A stretch of DNA of 64,000 nt from Qipengyuania gaetbuli (GCF_020524765.1 NZ_JAIVLR010000001.1:1054001-1118000); one strand, 5' to 3'; shown: positions 31,204-40,855, numbered from the stretch's first letter. Numbers and translations are program-made. The notes: generated from the letters alone by a model not told the origin.

Positions 31204-32379
31204 ATGGCTGACACCGAATTCGACATCATCGTCTATGGCGCCACCGGCTATACCGGCCGCCTCGTGGCCGAACATTTCGTGCGCGAATACGGCGGCAAGG
31301 ACGGCGGGCCGAAATGGGCCATGGCCGGCCGCAGCATGGACAAGCTGGAAGCGGTGCGCGACGAGATCGGTGCCCCCGGGTCGACCCCGCTGGTGGTCGC
31401 CGATGCCGACGATCCGGCAAGCCTGGAGGCCATGTGCAACCGCACCAAGGTCGTGCTGACCACGGTCGGCCCCTACCAGCTCTATGGCGACGCGCTGGTC
31501 GCAGCCTGCGTCAGGACCGGCACCGACTATGCCGACCTTTGCGGCGAGCCGGTGTGGATGCGCCAGAAGATCGACGAGCACATGGAGGCCGCCAAGGCAA
31601 GCGGCGCGCGGATCTGCTTCTCCTCCGGCTTTGATTCCATCCCCTTCGACCTCGGCGTGCTGATGGCGCAGAAGGTTGCCAAGGAACGGTTCGGCAAGCC
31701 CGCCCCGCGCATCAAGGGCCGCGTGCGCGGCATGGCGGGCGGCGCTTCGGGCGGCACGGTCGCCAGCCTGACCGAGACGATGAAGGCGGTCGCGCGCAAT
31801 CCCAAGCTGATCTCGATCCTCAAGAGCAGCTTTGGCCTGACGCCGGGTTTCGAAGGGCCGGACCAGCCGTCCGGCCTCGTGCCGCGCTACGAGGAGAAGC
31901 TCGGCAAATGGGCCGCGCCCTTCGTCATGGCGCCGATCAACACCAAGAACGTCCACCGGACGAACTTCCTGCTCGGCCACCCCTATGGCGAGGACTTCCG
32001 CTATGACGAGATGGTGCTGACCAGCCCCGGCGATGCCGGCAAGGCCGCCGCAAGCGCGCTCGCCGACATGATGAAGAACCCCTTCGGCGCCAAGCCGCCC
32101 AAGCCGGGCGAAGGCCCGACGCCGGAAGAGCGCGAGAACGGGTTCTACGACGTGCTTTTCATCGCCGAGATGCCCGACGGCGAGACGCTGCACTATGCGG
32201 TCAAGGGCAAGTACGATCCGGGCTATGGCTCGACCAGCCGCATGCTCGGCGAAACCGGCATGGCGCTGCTCGACTGCAAGGCCGAAGGCGGGGTCGGTAC
32301 GCCCGGCTCGTTCCTCGGCGAAGCGCTGGTCGAGCGGCTGCGCGAGCACGCCGCCCTGACCTTTGCCGTCGAGGATTGA
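31204..32379 (+). CDS. saccharopine dehydrogenase-like / trans-acting enoyl reductase family protein
   Basis: The 391-residue product has an N-terminal Rossmann motif (IIVYGATGYTGRLVAEHF) and VVLTTVGPYQLYGDALVAAC. The catalytic-type region is GTDYADLCGEPVWMRQKID, with FSSGFDSIPFDLGV after it. These are the marks of the saccharopine dehydrogenase-like oxidoreductases related to the mycobacterial trans-acting enoyl reductase. The substrate here is unknown, though a lipid is plausible. GGAGAG precedes the ATG. It converges on a TonB-receptor gene with six bases between stops. Confidence 0.88.
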   Translation: MADTEFDIIVYGATGYTGRLVAEHFVREYGGKDGGPKWAMAGRSMDKLEAVRDEIGAPGSTPLVVADADDPASLEAMCNRTKVVLTTVGPYQLYGDALVAACVRTGTDYADLCGEPVWMRQKIDEHMEAAKASGARICFSSGFDSIPFDLGVLMAQKVAKERFGKPAPRIKGRVRGMAGGASGGTVASLTETMKAVARNPKLISILKSSFGLTPGFEGPDQPSGLVPRYEEKLGKWAAPFVMAPINTKNVHRTNFLLGHPYGEDFRYDEMVLTSPGDAGKAAASALADMMKNPFGAKPPKPGEGPTPEERENGFYDVLFIAEMPDGETLHYAVKGKYDPGYGSTSRMLGETGMALLDCKAEGGVGTPGSFLGEALVERLREHAALTFAVED

Positions 32380-32385
32380 GCGGGA

Positions 32386-34566
32386 TCAGTAGCTGAAGCG
32401 CAAGCTCGCCGAGATATTGCGCCCGGGCAGGGGCACGAAATCCTTGGTGAAGCTTGCGTGACGGCGGCCGCTGACGTCGAAGATATTCTCTGCCTTCAGG
32501 ATCACGCTGACCGACGGCTCGGTGCGCAGCGGACGCCAGGTGGCGACCGCGTTGACGAAGGTGAAGTCCTCGGTCTCGGTTTCGAACGGCGCGACTTCGC
32601 GCTGCGCGCCATACCATTCCACCTCGCCGCGAAGCTCGAAATCGCCGCTCGTCGCCTCGAGCGCACCCATCAGACTGACCGGCGGGATGCGCGGGACCGG
32701 CGTGCCGTCGGACAGTTCGGCCTCGACATATTCGCCGCGCAGGTCGGCGGCGAGAGCGAGCGAGCCCGTGTCGAGGAAGCGCCAGATCAGTTCGCCTTCG
32801 AGGCCCTGGTAAGTCGCATCCTGCTGGAGATAGACGAAGACCGGCAGATCGTCCTCTTCCGCGCCGGTTTCGGACAGGTAGATGTAATCGTCGAACCAGT
32901 TCTTGAACGCGGCGAGGCTGAATTCGAAATCGCCCATGGTGCCGCGTGCGAAAAGTTCGGCGCCCCATGCGCGTTCGACGCCCAGGTCGGGATCGCCGAT
33001 CTCGAACGCCTGCGTTGCGATGTGGGGACCGTTGGAGAATAGCTCTTCCGCGCTCGGAGCGCGGGCCACGCGTGACAAATTGATGCCGGCGCGGAAGGCC
33101 TGCGGGCCGTCATAGGCAAGGCCGATCGCGCCGGAGAAGGTGTCGAAATTGCGCTCCAGCCCGAGGAAGGTGGAATCGACCGTGGTGGTCTCGAACCGCG
33201 CCGCACCTTCGAGCTGGACCGGCCCGTCGCCATATTCCTGCAGGGCGAACAAGGCGAGCTGCTCGGTCCGGTTCGGAGCGACATAGGCTTCCTCGCCCTC
33301 GGCGAAGAAGTCGCGGAAATAGTACTGCGTGCCGATGGAACCGCGCCAGCGACCGTTGGGGTTCTGCACCAGCTCGGCGCGGGCCTCGATACCCTGCACG
33401 TCGAAGGTCGTGCCGACTTCGGCACCTTCGAACTCGGTGTGCGTGTAATCGGAATAGCCGGCGCGGATCTTCAGCTTCTCGAACAGGCCTTCGCCAAGGT
33501 AGATGTCGCCGCGCATGTCGGCGCGGTACTGGCGCAGGCCGATGTTGACGGTTTCCGGACCTTCTTCCCCGGCCTCGGCTTCGCCGCCTTCTTCCTCCCC
33601 CTCGTGGTGGCCTGCACCGGGGCGGATCGGGATGCCGTAGAAGGTGTCGTAAATGCCAAAGGACACGCCGAGGCTCGACTGGTCGCGGAAGAAGGCAAGG
33701 CCGCCATTGGCCGTCCAGGTTTCCGTGCCGCTGTTGAACAGCTTGCCTTCTGCGAGCGCGAGTTCGCGCAATTCCTCGGCTTCACCCAGATTGCCCTCTT
33801 CGTCTTCCTCGTCGGCATCGGCGAGCAAATCGGCGCGCAGTTCGGGGGCCAGCAGGAAGCCGGGAACGCTGAGGTCGTCAGTCGTGCGATAGGAGCCGTC
33901 GGCATGGGCGACGAAGCCGCCACCCAGCGGCACGTCGAAGGACGCGCCGCCTTCACGCAGGTCGCTGGCCGTATCGGCGCGCACGATGGCATCGACATGG
34001 AACGCCTCGTTCGGGATGCGGCGCGGGATGCGCTTGTCGATCACGTTGACCGCGCCGCCGATTGCCTGACTGCCGTAGAGCAGGACCGCGGGGCCGCGCA
34101 GGACCTCGATGCTCTCCGCCGTCAGCGGGTCGATCGAGACGGCATGGTCTGCGGAAGTGTTGGACACGTCGATCGCGCCGATGCCGTCGACCAGCACCTT
34201 GACGCGCTCGCCCGAAAAGCCGCGCAGCACGGGGCGCGAGGCACCGGGAGCAAAGCCGCTGGCGGAAACGCCGGGCACGCTGTTGAGCACTTCGCCCAGC
34301 TGGCCGTCGAGATTGGCGTCGAGCGCCGCGCCTTCGACGACGCTGGTCCCGGCGAGCAGGTCGAACTGGCGCAGGCCTTCGGCAGTGACCACGATGGTCC
34401 CGCGCGAATCCATGCGGCGGTCGTGGAGATCGTCCTCAACCTGCTCCTGCGTCACCTGGTCATCGGCAGGCGGCGCGGACGCGTCCTGGGCCAGCGCAGG
34501 CTGGGCCACGGCAATTGCGATAAGGGACAGGGAGGCGGCGAGGGGGCGTTTGCTCTGATACAACAT
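32386..34566 (-). CDS. TonB-dependent receptor with acidic/His-rich loops (possible metal uptake)
   Basis: The 726-residue product has a signal peptide ending at about PALAQ and a plug domain (VVTAEGLRQFDLLAGTSVVEG, LNSVPGVSASGFAPG, IEVLRGPAVLLYGSQAIGG). The beta-barrel ends in Tyr (LRFSY). Two extracellular-type loops are unusual: one rich in Asp/Glu (ADADEEDEEGNLGEAEEL) and one with His-His and many Glu (GAGHHEGEEEGGEAEAGEE). The plug and loop style recall ZnuD-like zinc receptors, which is inference. The ATG at 34566 starts the signal peptide; tRNA-Gly lies upstream on the same strand. Confidence 0.9.
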   Translation of the reverse strand: MLYQSKRPLAASLSLIAIAVAQPALAQDASAPPADDQVTQEQVEDDLHDRRMDSRGTIVVTAEGLRQFDLLAGTSVVEGAALDANLDGQLGEVLNSVPGVSASGFAPGASRPVLRGFSGERVKVLVDGIGAIDVSNTSADHAVSIDPLTAESIEVLRGPAVLLYGSQAIGGAVNVIDKRIPRRIPNEAFHVDAIVRADTASDLREGGASFDVPLGGGFVAHADGSYRTTDDLSVPGFLLAPELRADLLADADEEDEEGNLGEAEELRELALAEGKLFNSGTETWTANGGLAFFRDQSSLGVSFGIYDTFYGIPIRPGAGHHEGEEEGGEAEAGEEGPETVNIGLRQYRADMRGDIYLGEGLFEKLKIRAGYSDYTHTEFEGAEVGTTFDVQGIEARAELVQNPNGRWRGSIGTQYYFRDFFAEGEEAYVAPNRTEQLALFALQEYGDGPVQLEGAARFETTTVDSTFLGLERNFDTFSGAIGLAYDGPQAFRAGINLSRVARAPSAEELFSNGPHIATQAFEIGDPDLGVERAWGAELFARGTMGDFEFSLAAFKNWFDDYIYLSETGAEEDDLPVFVYLQQDATYQGLEGELIWRFLDTGSLALAADLRGEYVEAELSDGTPVPRIPPVSLMGALEATSGDFELRGEVEWYGAQREVAPFETETEDFTFVNAVATWRPLRTEPSVSVILKAENIFDVSGRRHASFTKDFVPLPGRNISASLRFSY

Positions 34567-34677
34567 ATCGCGCCAGATAAAGCGCGATCCGCACGTTTCA
34601 AGCACAATCCGCCAAATGTGCACGCGGCACGACGAACGACTTGCGTGTCGCCCGGATACATATCGATGTCGGGAAAA

Positions 34678-34752
34678 TGGAGCGGGCGAGGCGATTCGAA
34701 CGCCCGACCCCAACCTTGGCAAGGTTGTGCTCTACCCCTGAGCTACGCCCGC
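34678..34752 (-). tRNA. tRNA-Gly (anticodon GCC)
   Basis: Read on the minus strand, the acceptor stem GCGGGCG pairs with CGCCCGC, followed by discriminator T and an encoded CCA. The D-arm begins TAGCTCAGGGGTAGAGC. The anticodon stem CAACC/GGTTG encloses loop TTGCCAA with anticodon GCC. The T-arm contains GTTCGAATC. Length is 75 nt with CCA. TTTT follows four bases after the CCA. Confidence 0.97.
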
Positions 34753-34796
34753 TCACTGGCGCTCTACCGAACCGCAAGGCCCGGTGGGGAGGCGCG

Positions 34797-34825
34797 CAAC
34801 TAGCAACGCCTCTTGAGTCCCGCAA
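34797..34825 (-). promoter_or_regulatory. candidate tRNA-Gly promoter
   Basis: On the minus strand TTGCGG (34820-34825) and TAGTTG (34797-34802) are separated by 17 bp and lie about 45 bp upstream of the mature tRNA 5' end. A GACTC (GANTC) site follows the -35 directly. This is a pattern reading only. Confidence 0.4.
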
Positions 34826-34949
34826 GAGAAAAAATGCAGCTTTTTTGGCCCTGCCCGGCCCGCCCTTGTACAGGCGCTGCAGGTCCTTCACATTCGGCCA
34901 AGAAGGCCCACATGGGGCGAAACGAATTCATCCAGGAAAGGCGGTTTCA

Positions 34950-35876
34950 GTGGCGAGCATGGGATTGAGCATCGACGAGCAGAAGGCAGTCGAGCGGTTC
35001 AAGAAGGACGTCGTCGAACCGTCGATGACGAAGCTCGTCATCCTCGATTTCTATGCCGACTGGTGCGGGCCCTGCAAGGCGCTGGCCCCGCTGCTGGAAA
35101 AGGTTTCGGCCGACTACGCCGACAAGGGCGTGGTGCTGGTGAAGGTCGATGTCGACAAGGAACAGTTCATTGCAGCGCAGTTCCAGGTCCAGTCGATCCC
35201 GACCGTCTATGCCATGTTCCAGGGCCAGCCGGTCGCCGACCTGACCAATGCGCGCAGCGAATCGCAGCTGAAGCAAACGCTCGACCAGATCCTCGCCCAG
35301 CTTCCCGTCCAGGCGGGCGGTGACGAGGCGGCGCAGGCCGCGCAGCAGATCGACCAGTTCGTTGCCATGGGCGAGCAGGTGCTGGCCGATGGCGACGCGC
35401 CGCGCGCCGCGGGTATCTTCGCGCAGGTCACCGAAATGGCACCCGACAGCGCAGCTGCACATGCCGGGCTTGTCCGCGCGCTGGTGCAGGCCGAACAGGT
35501 CGAGGAAGCCCGCAAGGTCCTCGAGGCCGTCCGCGCCAATCCCGCCCTCGCCTCCGACCCGCTGGTCGAGAATGCCGCCGCCGCGCTGGAACTCGCCGGC
35601 AACAAGGTCGATGACGGCGAACTCGCCGCCCTGCGCGACAAGGCCGCAGCCGATCCTGCCGACATGGATGCGCGCATGGCCTATGCCGAGGCCGCCTTCG
35701 CCGCCGGCCAGCGCGATGCGGCCGCGGGCGAACTGCTCGCCATGGTCGAAGCCGACCGCGAATGGAACGAAGGCGCCGCCCGCGCCAAGTTGATCGACAT
35801 CTTCAATGCCGTCGGCCTCGAAGACCCATGGGTTGTCGACACGCGCCGCAAGCTGTCGCGCCTGCTGTTCGGATGA
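34950..35876 (+). CDS. cnoX: CnoX/YbbN-like thioredoxin with TPR-type C-terminus
   Basis: The product has a thioredoxin domain with the active site DFYADWCGPCKALAP near residue 37 and the cis-Pro region QSIPTVYAMFQG. A helical region with tandem TPR-like repeats follows (about 125-308). This is the layout of CnoX/YbbN, a co-chaperone that protects clients from over-oxidation and hands them to GroEL or DnaK. Unlike E. coli YbbN it keeps both active-site cysteines (WCGPC). The GTG at 34950 is preceded by AGGAAAGG; an ATG three codons later (34959) is the alternative. Confidence 0.9.
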   Translation: MASMGLSIDEQKAVERFKKDVVEPSMTKLVILDFYADWCGPCKALAPLLEKVSADYADKGVVLVKVDVDKEQFIAAQFQVQSIPTVYAMFQGQPVADLTNARSESQLKQTLDQILAQLPVQAGGDEAAQAAQQIDQFVAMGEQVLADGDAPRAAGIFAQVTEMAPDSAAAHAGLVRALVQAEQVEEARKVLEAVRANPALASDPLVENAAAALELAGNKVDDGELAALRDKAAADPADMDARMAYAEAAFAAGQRDAAAGELLAMVEADREWNEGAARAKLIDIFNAVGLEDPWVVDTRRKLSRLLFG

Positions 35877-35880
35877 TCCG

Positions 35881-36492
35881 TTGACGAAGCGTCTCTCCAT
35901 CTTCCCCCTGCCCGGCGCGATCCTGTTCCCGGGGCTGCAGCTGCCGCTGCACATCTTCGAGCCGCGCTACCGTGAACTGGTCGGCAGCGCGCTGGCGAAA
36001 GACCGGCTGATCGCGATGATCCAGCCGCAGCGCGGGGGCGAGAACGCGCCGCTCTACGAGGTCGGCTGCGTCGGCCGCATCGGCGATGTCGAGGCGCTGG
36101 AAGACGGGCGCTACAATATCGTGCTCGAAGGCGAGGCGCGTTTCCGCATGCTGCGCGAACTCGACGTAACGACCGCCTTCCGCCAGATCGAGGCCGAGCT
36201 GATCGACGATCCGGAGGACGAGGTCCTCTCCAGCGTCGAGCGCGCCGCCTTCGAATTCGAGGCCAAGCGCTTTGCCGCCATGCAGGGGTATTCGGTCGAC
36301 TGGGATTCGGTCGAGCGGCTGGACGACGAGACGCTGATCAACGGCGTCGCCCAGATCATCCCGTTCGATTCTGCCGCCAAGCAGGCCCTGCTCGAGGCCC
36401 CCGACCTGTCGGAGCGGTGCGAGCTGATGATCCAGCTTATGCAGTTCTTCGCCCTGCGCGACGACGGCGACGAGATCGTGACGTTGCAGTAA
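35881..36492 (+). CDS. LON peptidase substrate-binding domain protein
   Basis: The 203-residue product is a free-standing LON N-terminal (substrate-binding) domain without ATPase or protease parts. Signatures are LSIFPLPGAILFPGLQLPLHIFEPRY, and MIQPQRGG and EVGCVGRIGDVEALEDGRYNIVLEGEARF after it. These proteins occur widely in alphaproteobacteria and are presumed to help proteolysis. The start appears to be TTG at 35881, four bases after the CnoX stop; no in-frame ATG precedes the conserved SIFPLPG. Tight linkage to cnoX suggests a protein quality-control pair. Confidence 0.87.
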   Translation: MTKRLSIFPLPGAILFPGLQLPLHIFEPRYRELVGSALAKDRLIAMIQPQRGGENAPLYEVGCVGRIGDVEALEDGRYNIVLEGEARFRMLRELDVTTAFRQIEAELIDDPEDEVLSSVERAAFEFEAKRFAAMQGYSVDWDSVERLDDETLINGVAQIIPFDSAAKQALLEAPDLSERCELMIQLMQFFALRDDGDEIVTLQ

Positions 36493-36500
36493 TCGTTTTT

Positions 36501-36642
36501 CGCTCGCACCTCCGTGCGAGCGTCCTCGGGGCTATTCCTTCGCTTCGCTACGGGCCCCTGCGGGCGGCCGGTCGGCCTTTGACTGCCGTGACCAGGAACA
36601 GAAATGTTGCTTGGCGAGGACGAACCCGCGGAGGCGGGTTCG
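36501..36642. repeat. inverted pair of REP-like hairpins (REPIN-like element)
   Basis: Two perfect 9-bp hairpins face each other. At 36501-36522 CGCTCGCAC/GTGCGAGCG is read on the plus strand. At 36621-36642 CGAACCCGC/GCGGGTTCG is read on the minus strand. Each, in its own orientation, is preceded by a T-run, has a CTCC loop and is followed by GTCCTCG or CGTCCTCG. The 98 bases between them hold further GC-rich palindromic patches. It fills the gap between two convergent genes and may also end both transcripts. Confidence 0.6.
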
Positions 36643-36647
36643 AAAAA

Positions 36648-37271
36648 CTAAATCCCGAAACTGCCCTTGAGGCCGTCGATCACGTATTGCGCGGCCAGCG
36701 CGGCCAGCAGCACGCCCAGCAGGCGGGTGATCACTGCCTCCACCCGGTCGCCGAACAGGCGCATCAGGGGTCCGGCGGCAATCAGCGCGAGCATAGTGAG
36801 CAGCAGCACGCTGGCCAGCGCGCCGAGCACGACCAGCGACTGCTCCAGCCCTTGCGCCTCGTTCATCAGCAGCATGATCGCCGCGATCGCGCCGGGGCCG
36901 GCCAGCATGGGCATGGCCATGGGGAAGACCGAGACGTCCTCCACCTCGGGCGTGGCGGCGACCTTTTCGGCACGCTCCTCGCGCCGCTGGGTGCGCTTTT
37001 CGAAGACCATTTCGAAGGCGATCCAGAACAGCATCAGCCCGCCCGCGATGCGGAAGCTGTCGAGTTCGATATGGAGCGCGCCAAGCAGATCCTGCCCGAA
37101 CAGCGCGAAAATGAGCAGGATCCCGCCCGCGATGATCGTCGCGCGGATCGCCATCATCCGGGCCTGCGCCGCGCTCGCACCCTTGGTCAGGCCGGCATAG
37201 ATCGGCGCGCAGCCGGGCGGATCGATCACCACGAAAAGCGTGATGAAGGCGGAGATGAAGAGCTGGGTCAT
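36648..37271 (-). CDS. MarC-family integral membrane protein
   Basis: The 207-residue product has six hydrophobic helices and MarC-family sequences: FITLFVVIDPPGCAPIYAGLT, AGGLMLFWIAFEMVF and FPMAMPMLAGPGAIAAIMLL. Family members are predicted small-molecule transporters or channels with no firm substrate. The ATG overlaps the preceding lipoprotein stop (ATGA), making it the last gene of a coupled chain yggT, folD, lipoprotein, marC. Confidence 0.9.
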   Translation of the reverse strand: MTQLFISAFITLFVVIDPPGCAPIYAGLTKGASAAQARMMAIRATIIAGGILLIFALFGQDLLGALHIELDSFRIAGGLMLFWIAFEMVFEKRTQRREERAEKVAATPEVEDVSVFPMAMPMLAGPGAIAAIMLLMNEAQGLEQSLVVLGALASVLLLTMLALIAAGPLMRLFGDRVEAVITRLLGVLLAALAAQYVIDGLKGSFGI

Positions 37272-37948
37272 TCGGCCGTTCCTGCGCCAAGGGTGACGTT
37301 GACGACCTGCTCCCAACCGGTCTCCTTCGCCAGCCAGACGACATAGCGCCGCTCGCCAGCGACGCCGGTATGGAAGCCCCAGGCCAGCGAACCGTCACGC
37401 GATGCGCGCAAGAGAATGGCCGAATCCGGTTCGCCCACATCGACCGGGCGGCGGCAGGCAGCCACTTCGCTTCCGATCATGTCCGGCGCTTGCGGCGCGG
37501 CGTCCTGCGGGATGCCGAAATCGAAGACGTAGAGATATTCGCCGTCCCGCTGGCGCTGCCAGACGGTGTTGAAGGTCCCGACCTTGCCATCGGGATCGCG
37601 GAAAGCCCCTTGCGTGACGGCGATCGAACCGTCGCAGCTCGACCACACGCGGTGCGGTTCCCACGCGACTGCCTGCGGCGGGTCCTGCTGCTGCTTGAGC
37701 CAGGGCTTGGCCTCGATCGCGCCGTTCTGTCCGAACAGCAGCGCACCTTCTGCCGCATATTCGGCAAAGGCGGTCCACTGCCCCTTTTCCCGCGCGGCAC
37801 GGGCGAAGGCGAGTTCCGTGGCGATGACCTTGGACGGGCTGGCCGTGGGCGTCAGCAGACGGGCATAGCGATCACGCGGTCCCGGCGCGGTGGAGCAGGC
37901 GGTGAGAGCCAGCGCGCTCGCGGCGAGTAAGGCAAGGCGCAGCGTCAC
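37268..37948 (-). CDS. hypothetical lipoprotein
   Basis: The 226-residue product has a signal peptide with lipobox LALTAC near residue 18. A mature domain follows ([77 protein letters not shown]). The layout resembles NTF2/SnoaL-like periplasmic domains, which is tentative. The start is GTG, overlapping the folD stop as GTGA, and its stop overlaps the marC start. A longer reading to 38182 lies within folD and is rejected. Confidence 0.75.
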   Translation of the reverse strand: MTLRLALLAASALALTACSTAPGPRDRYARLLTPTASPSKVIATELAFARAAREKGQWTAFAEYAAEGALLFGQNGAIEAKPWLKQQQDPPQAVAWEPHRVWSSCDGSIAVTQGAFRDPDGKVGTFNTVWQRQRDGEYLYVFDFGIPQDAAPQAPDMIGSEVAACRRPVDVGEPDSAILLRASRDGSLAWGFHTGVAGERRYVVWLAKETGWEQVVNVTLGAGTAE

Positions 37949-38838
37949 AGCGCGGCCGGCACTTCCAGCCCTGCATTGCGATAGGCTGCGACCAGCGTGT
38001 TCCTCAGCAGCACCGCGATGGTCATCGGGCCGACGCCGCCGGGTACGGGCGTGATGGCCGAGGCAACGTTCTGCGCGCCGGCATAGTCGACATCGCCAAC
38101 GAGGCGTCCCTTCTCCTCGCCCTCGGCAGGAGGCAGGCGGTTGATGCCAACGTCGATCACGGTCGCGCCGTCCTTCAGCCATTCGGCCTTGACCATTTCC
38201 GCGCGGCCCACGGCAGCGACGACGATGTCCGCGCGCTTGACCACTGCGGGCAGGTCCTTGGTGCGGCTGTGCGCGATGGTGACGGTCGCATTGGCGTCGA
38301 GCAGGAGCTGCGCCATCGGCTTGCCGACGATGTTCGAGCGGCCGATCACCACCGCCTCGAGGCCGGAGAGATCGCCCAGCCGGTCGGTCAACAGCATCAT
38401 GCAGCCCAGCGGCGTGCAGGGCACGAAGCCGCGCTGGCCCACGGCAAGGCGGCCCGCATTGGTGACGTGGAAACCGTCGACGTCCTTGTCCGGGCTGATG
38501 CTCGCAATGACGGCCTGTTCGTCGAGATGACCGGGCAGCGGCAGCTGGACGAGGATCCCGTCGACCGCATCGTCATTGTTGAGCTGGTCGACCAGCGCCA
38601 GCAGCTCCGCCTCCGACGTATCGGCAGGCAGGCGATGCTCGAAGCTTTCCATGCCCGCAGCCACGGTCGCCTTGTGCTTGGAGCCGACATAGACCTGGCT
38701 CGCCGGGTCCTCGCCCACCAGCACCACGGCAAGGCCCGCCTTGCGGCCCGCCTTGTGTTCGAACTGCCCTGCAAGCGCGCCGACGCGCTCCCGCAGGAGG
38801 GCGGCAAAGGCTTTTCCGTCGATCCGTTCAGCGGTCAT
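37945..38838 (-). CDS. folD: bifunctional methylenetetrahydrofolate dehydrogenase / methenyltetrahydrofolate cyclohydrolase
   Basis: FolD interconverts methylene-, methenyl- and formyl-tetrahydrofolate using NADP. The 297-residue product has [11 protein letters not shown] with the catalytic Lys near residue 55, [15 protein letters not shown], and [44 protein letters not shown] and the C-terminal [19 protein letters not shown] follow. It overlaps yggT upstream and the lipoprotein gene downstream by four bases each. It supplies one-carbon units for purine and thymidylate synthesis. Confidence 0.97.
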   Translation of the reverse strand: MTAERIDGKAFAALLRERVGALAGQFEHKAGRKAGLAVVLVGEDPASQVYVGSKHKATVAAGMESFEHRLPADTSEAELLALVDQLNNDDAVDGILVQLPLPGHLDEQAVIASISPDKDVDGFHVTNAGRLAVGQRGFVPCTPLGCMMLLTDRLGDLSGLEAVVIGRSNIVGKPMAQLLLDANATVTIAHSRTKDLPAVVKRADIVVAAVGRAEMVKAEWLKDGATVIDVGINRLPPAEGEEKGRLVGDVDYAGAQNVASAITPVPGGVGPMTIAVLLRNTLVAAYRNAGLEVPAAL

Positions 38839-39119
38839 AGCGAGTAGATGATGTTCCCGAGCACGATAAGGATGATGTTGAGCGCGATGATCAGCACCAG
38901 CGGTGAAAAGTCGATCATGCCGGTCTGCGGCAGCAGGTTGCGGATCGGCCTCAGCACCGGGTCCAGCAGGCGGTTGATGCCGTCGTAGAAGCTCATCAGG
39001 AATTCGTTGCGCCCGACCACGTTGAAGGCGAACAGCAGGCCGATAATGAACTGGATGATGATCAGCATCACGAACACGTTCGTGAGCATCTCGAGGATCT
39101 GGTAGAGAGTGATAAGCAC
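38835..39119 (-). CDS. YggT-family membrane protein
   Basis: The 94-residue product has two hydrophobic helices flanking a short amphipathic loop ([27 protein letters not shown]), the signature of the YggT family. Members are linked to cell shape, division and osmotic tolerance in some bacteria and are plastid YCF19 relatives. The stop overlaps the folD start as ATGA. A 76-bp gap separates it from argB. Confidence 0.9.
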   Translation of the reverse strand: MLITLYQILEMLTNVFVMLIIIQFIIGLLFAFNVVGRNEFLMSFYDGINRLLDPVLRPIRNLLPQTGMIDFSPLVLIIALNIILIVLGNIIYSL

Positions 39120-39195
39120 TAGGGTGAACCCCGTTTCTGTCTGAGCAATCCCGTGTCGAAGCGTCCTACACGTGGCGGACGCGGCGCGCCAAGCC

Positions 39196-40104
39196 CTATC
39201 GGGCGCTTATGAGCGTACCTGCGCCCCGCTGGGTGAAGAATTCGAGCAGCATGGCGTGGGGAATACGCCCGTCGAGCACGACTGCGGCCTCGCATCCCGC
39301 CTCGACTGCCGCGACGCATGTTTCCAGCTTGGGAATCATGCCCCCGCTGATCGTGCCGTCGCCGCGCAGCGCGGCGATGTCGGCCGGCGTCAGATCGGTC
39401 AGCAGCGCGCCGTCCTTGCCCAGCACGCCGGGCACGTCGGTCAGCAGCAGCAGCCTGGCCGCGCCCAGCGCCGCAGCCAGCGCGCCGGCCATGGTGTCGG
39501 CGTTGATATTGTAGGTGTGGCCGTCCTCGCCCGCCGCGATCGGGGCGACGATCGGGATCATGCCCGCCGCCGTCGCGGTTTCGATGATCGTGGTGTCGAC
39601 CGCGCAGGGTTCGCCCACGAAGCCGAGGTCGAGCGCGCGCTCGATATTGCTTTCCGGGTCCTTCGTCGTGCGTTCGACCTTGCGCGCGGTCACGAGGCCG
39701 CCGTCCTTGCCGGAAATGCCCACCGCCTTGCCGCCGGCGCGCGCGATGGAGGAAACCAGCGCCTTGTTGATCGCGCCGGACAGGACCATCTCGGCCACTT
39801 CGGCGGTCGCCTTGTCGGTGACGCGCAGCCCGTCGATGAACTGGGTCTCCACGCCCAGCTTTTCCAGCATCCGGCCGATCTGCGGGCCGCCGCCGTGGAC
39901 CACAACCGGGTTGATGCCGACCGCCTTCAGCAGCACGACGTCCTCGGCGAATTCGCGCGCGGCGTCCTCGTCGCCCATGGCGTTGCCGCCGTATTTCACC
40001 ACGAAGCTCTTGCCGGCATAGCGCTGGAAGTAGGGCAGCGCCTCGATCAGCGTCTGGGCCTTGGTGCTCGCCTCGTGCATGGGCTGGGTTTCGCTCGCGT
40101 TCAT
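39196..40104 (-). CDS. argB: acetylglutamate kinase
   Basis: ArgB phosphorylates N-acetyl-L-glutamate in arginine synthesis. The 302-residue product has [12 protein letters not shown] near residue 33, [15 protein letters not shown], and the substrate loop [22 protein letters not shown]. Also present are [32 protein letters not shown] and LLLTDVPGV. The final [11 protein letters not shown] is conserved and typical of arginine-sensitive types. A start eight codons later (MHEAS) is possible. The N-terminal helix extension suggests arginine feedback inhibition, which is inference. Confidence 0.96.
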   Translation of the reverse strand: MNASETQPMHEASTKAQTLIEALPYFQRYAGKSFVVKYGGNAMGDEDAAREFAEDVVLLKAVGINPVVVHGGGPQIGRMLEKLGVETQFIDGLRVTDKATAEVAEMVLSGAINKALVSSIARAGGKAVGISGKDGGLVTARKVERTTKDPESNIERALDLGFVGEPCAVDTTIIETATAAGMIPIVAPIAAGEDGHTYNINADTMAGALAAALGAARLLLLTDVPGVLGKDGALLTDLTPADIAALRGDGTISGGMIPKLETCVAAVEAGCEAAVVLDGRIPHAMLLEFFTQRGAGTLISAR

Positions 40105-40197
40105 GGCGGGTGGCCTTAGCTTTTGCGCAGCGAGCGGGGAAGGGGAAAGCGCCCTGGCCGCTTGCCGCCGGCCTGCGGCACTGCCATCACGCCCGGC

Positions 40198-40833
40198 ATG
40201 ACCATGCACCGCACGCTCGCCCTTGCCGCCCTCCTCCCGCTGGCCGCCTGTGCCAGCACGCCCGATGCGCCGCCGCTGCCCGAGACGCAGGAACGGTTCT
40301 GGCAGGCACTCTCCAGCCATTGCGGCGAGGCTTACGAGGGCGCGCTCGCCAGCAGCGACGCGCGCGATGCGGACTGGGCGGGCAAGCGCATGGTGGCCCA
40401 CTGGGCGGATTGCTCCGACAGCCGCGTCGCCATCGCCTTCCATGTCGAGGACGCGGAGGCACCGGGTGGCTGGAACCGCTCGCGCACCTGGCTGGTGACG
40501 CGAACGGGAGATGGCCTCAGGCTCAAGCACGACCACCGGCACGAGGACGGCAGCGAGGACGCGGTCACGCAATATGGCGGCGACACACTGTCGGCGGGCA
40601 CGGCGCGGGTGCAGGATTTCCCCGTCGATGCCTTTTCGATCGCCCTGTTCGAGCGCGAAGGGCTGTCCGCCTCGCTCACCAATGTCTGGCGGCTCGAGGT
40701 CGACCCCGCCAATGCACAGGCCCCGCGCTTCACCTACCAGCTGACCCGCCGCAACGATCCCACCCGCCTGTTCCGCGTCGAGTTCGACGCATCGTCTCCG
40801 ATTACTCCGCCCCCACCCGCTTGGGGGTGGTAA
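40198..40833 (+). CDS. hypothetical lipoprotein
   Basis: The 211-residue product has a signal peptide with lipobox LAAC ([15 protein letters not shown]). A mature domain follows with [20 protein letters not shown], two further cysteines (HCG and [14 protein letters not shown]), [11 protein letters not shown], and [19 protein letters not shown]. The late [15 protein letters not shown] and [21 protein letters not shown] complete it. I do not know the family, but similar proteins appear common in sphingomonads. ATG 40198 is preferred; 40204 is also possible. A reading from 40123 lacks the signal start. Confidence 0.7.
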   Translation: MTMHRTLALAALLPLAACASTPDAPPLPETQERFWQALSSHCGEAYEGALASSDARDADWAGKRMVAHWADCSDSRVAIAFHVEDAEAPGGWNRSRTWLVTRTGDGLRLKHDHRHEDGSEDAVTQYGGDTLSAGTARVQDFPVDAFSIALFEREGLSASLTNVWRLEVDPANAQAPRFTYQLTRRNDPTRLFRVEFDASSPITPPPPAWGW

Positions 40834-40855
40834 GGAGCAGCGTGCCTACGTGAAA

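Noticed and set aside
34567-34677. Zur box before the acidic-loop TonB receptor
   Set aside because: No palindrome matching a known Zur motif was found.
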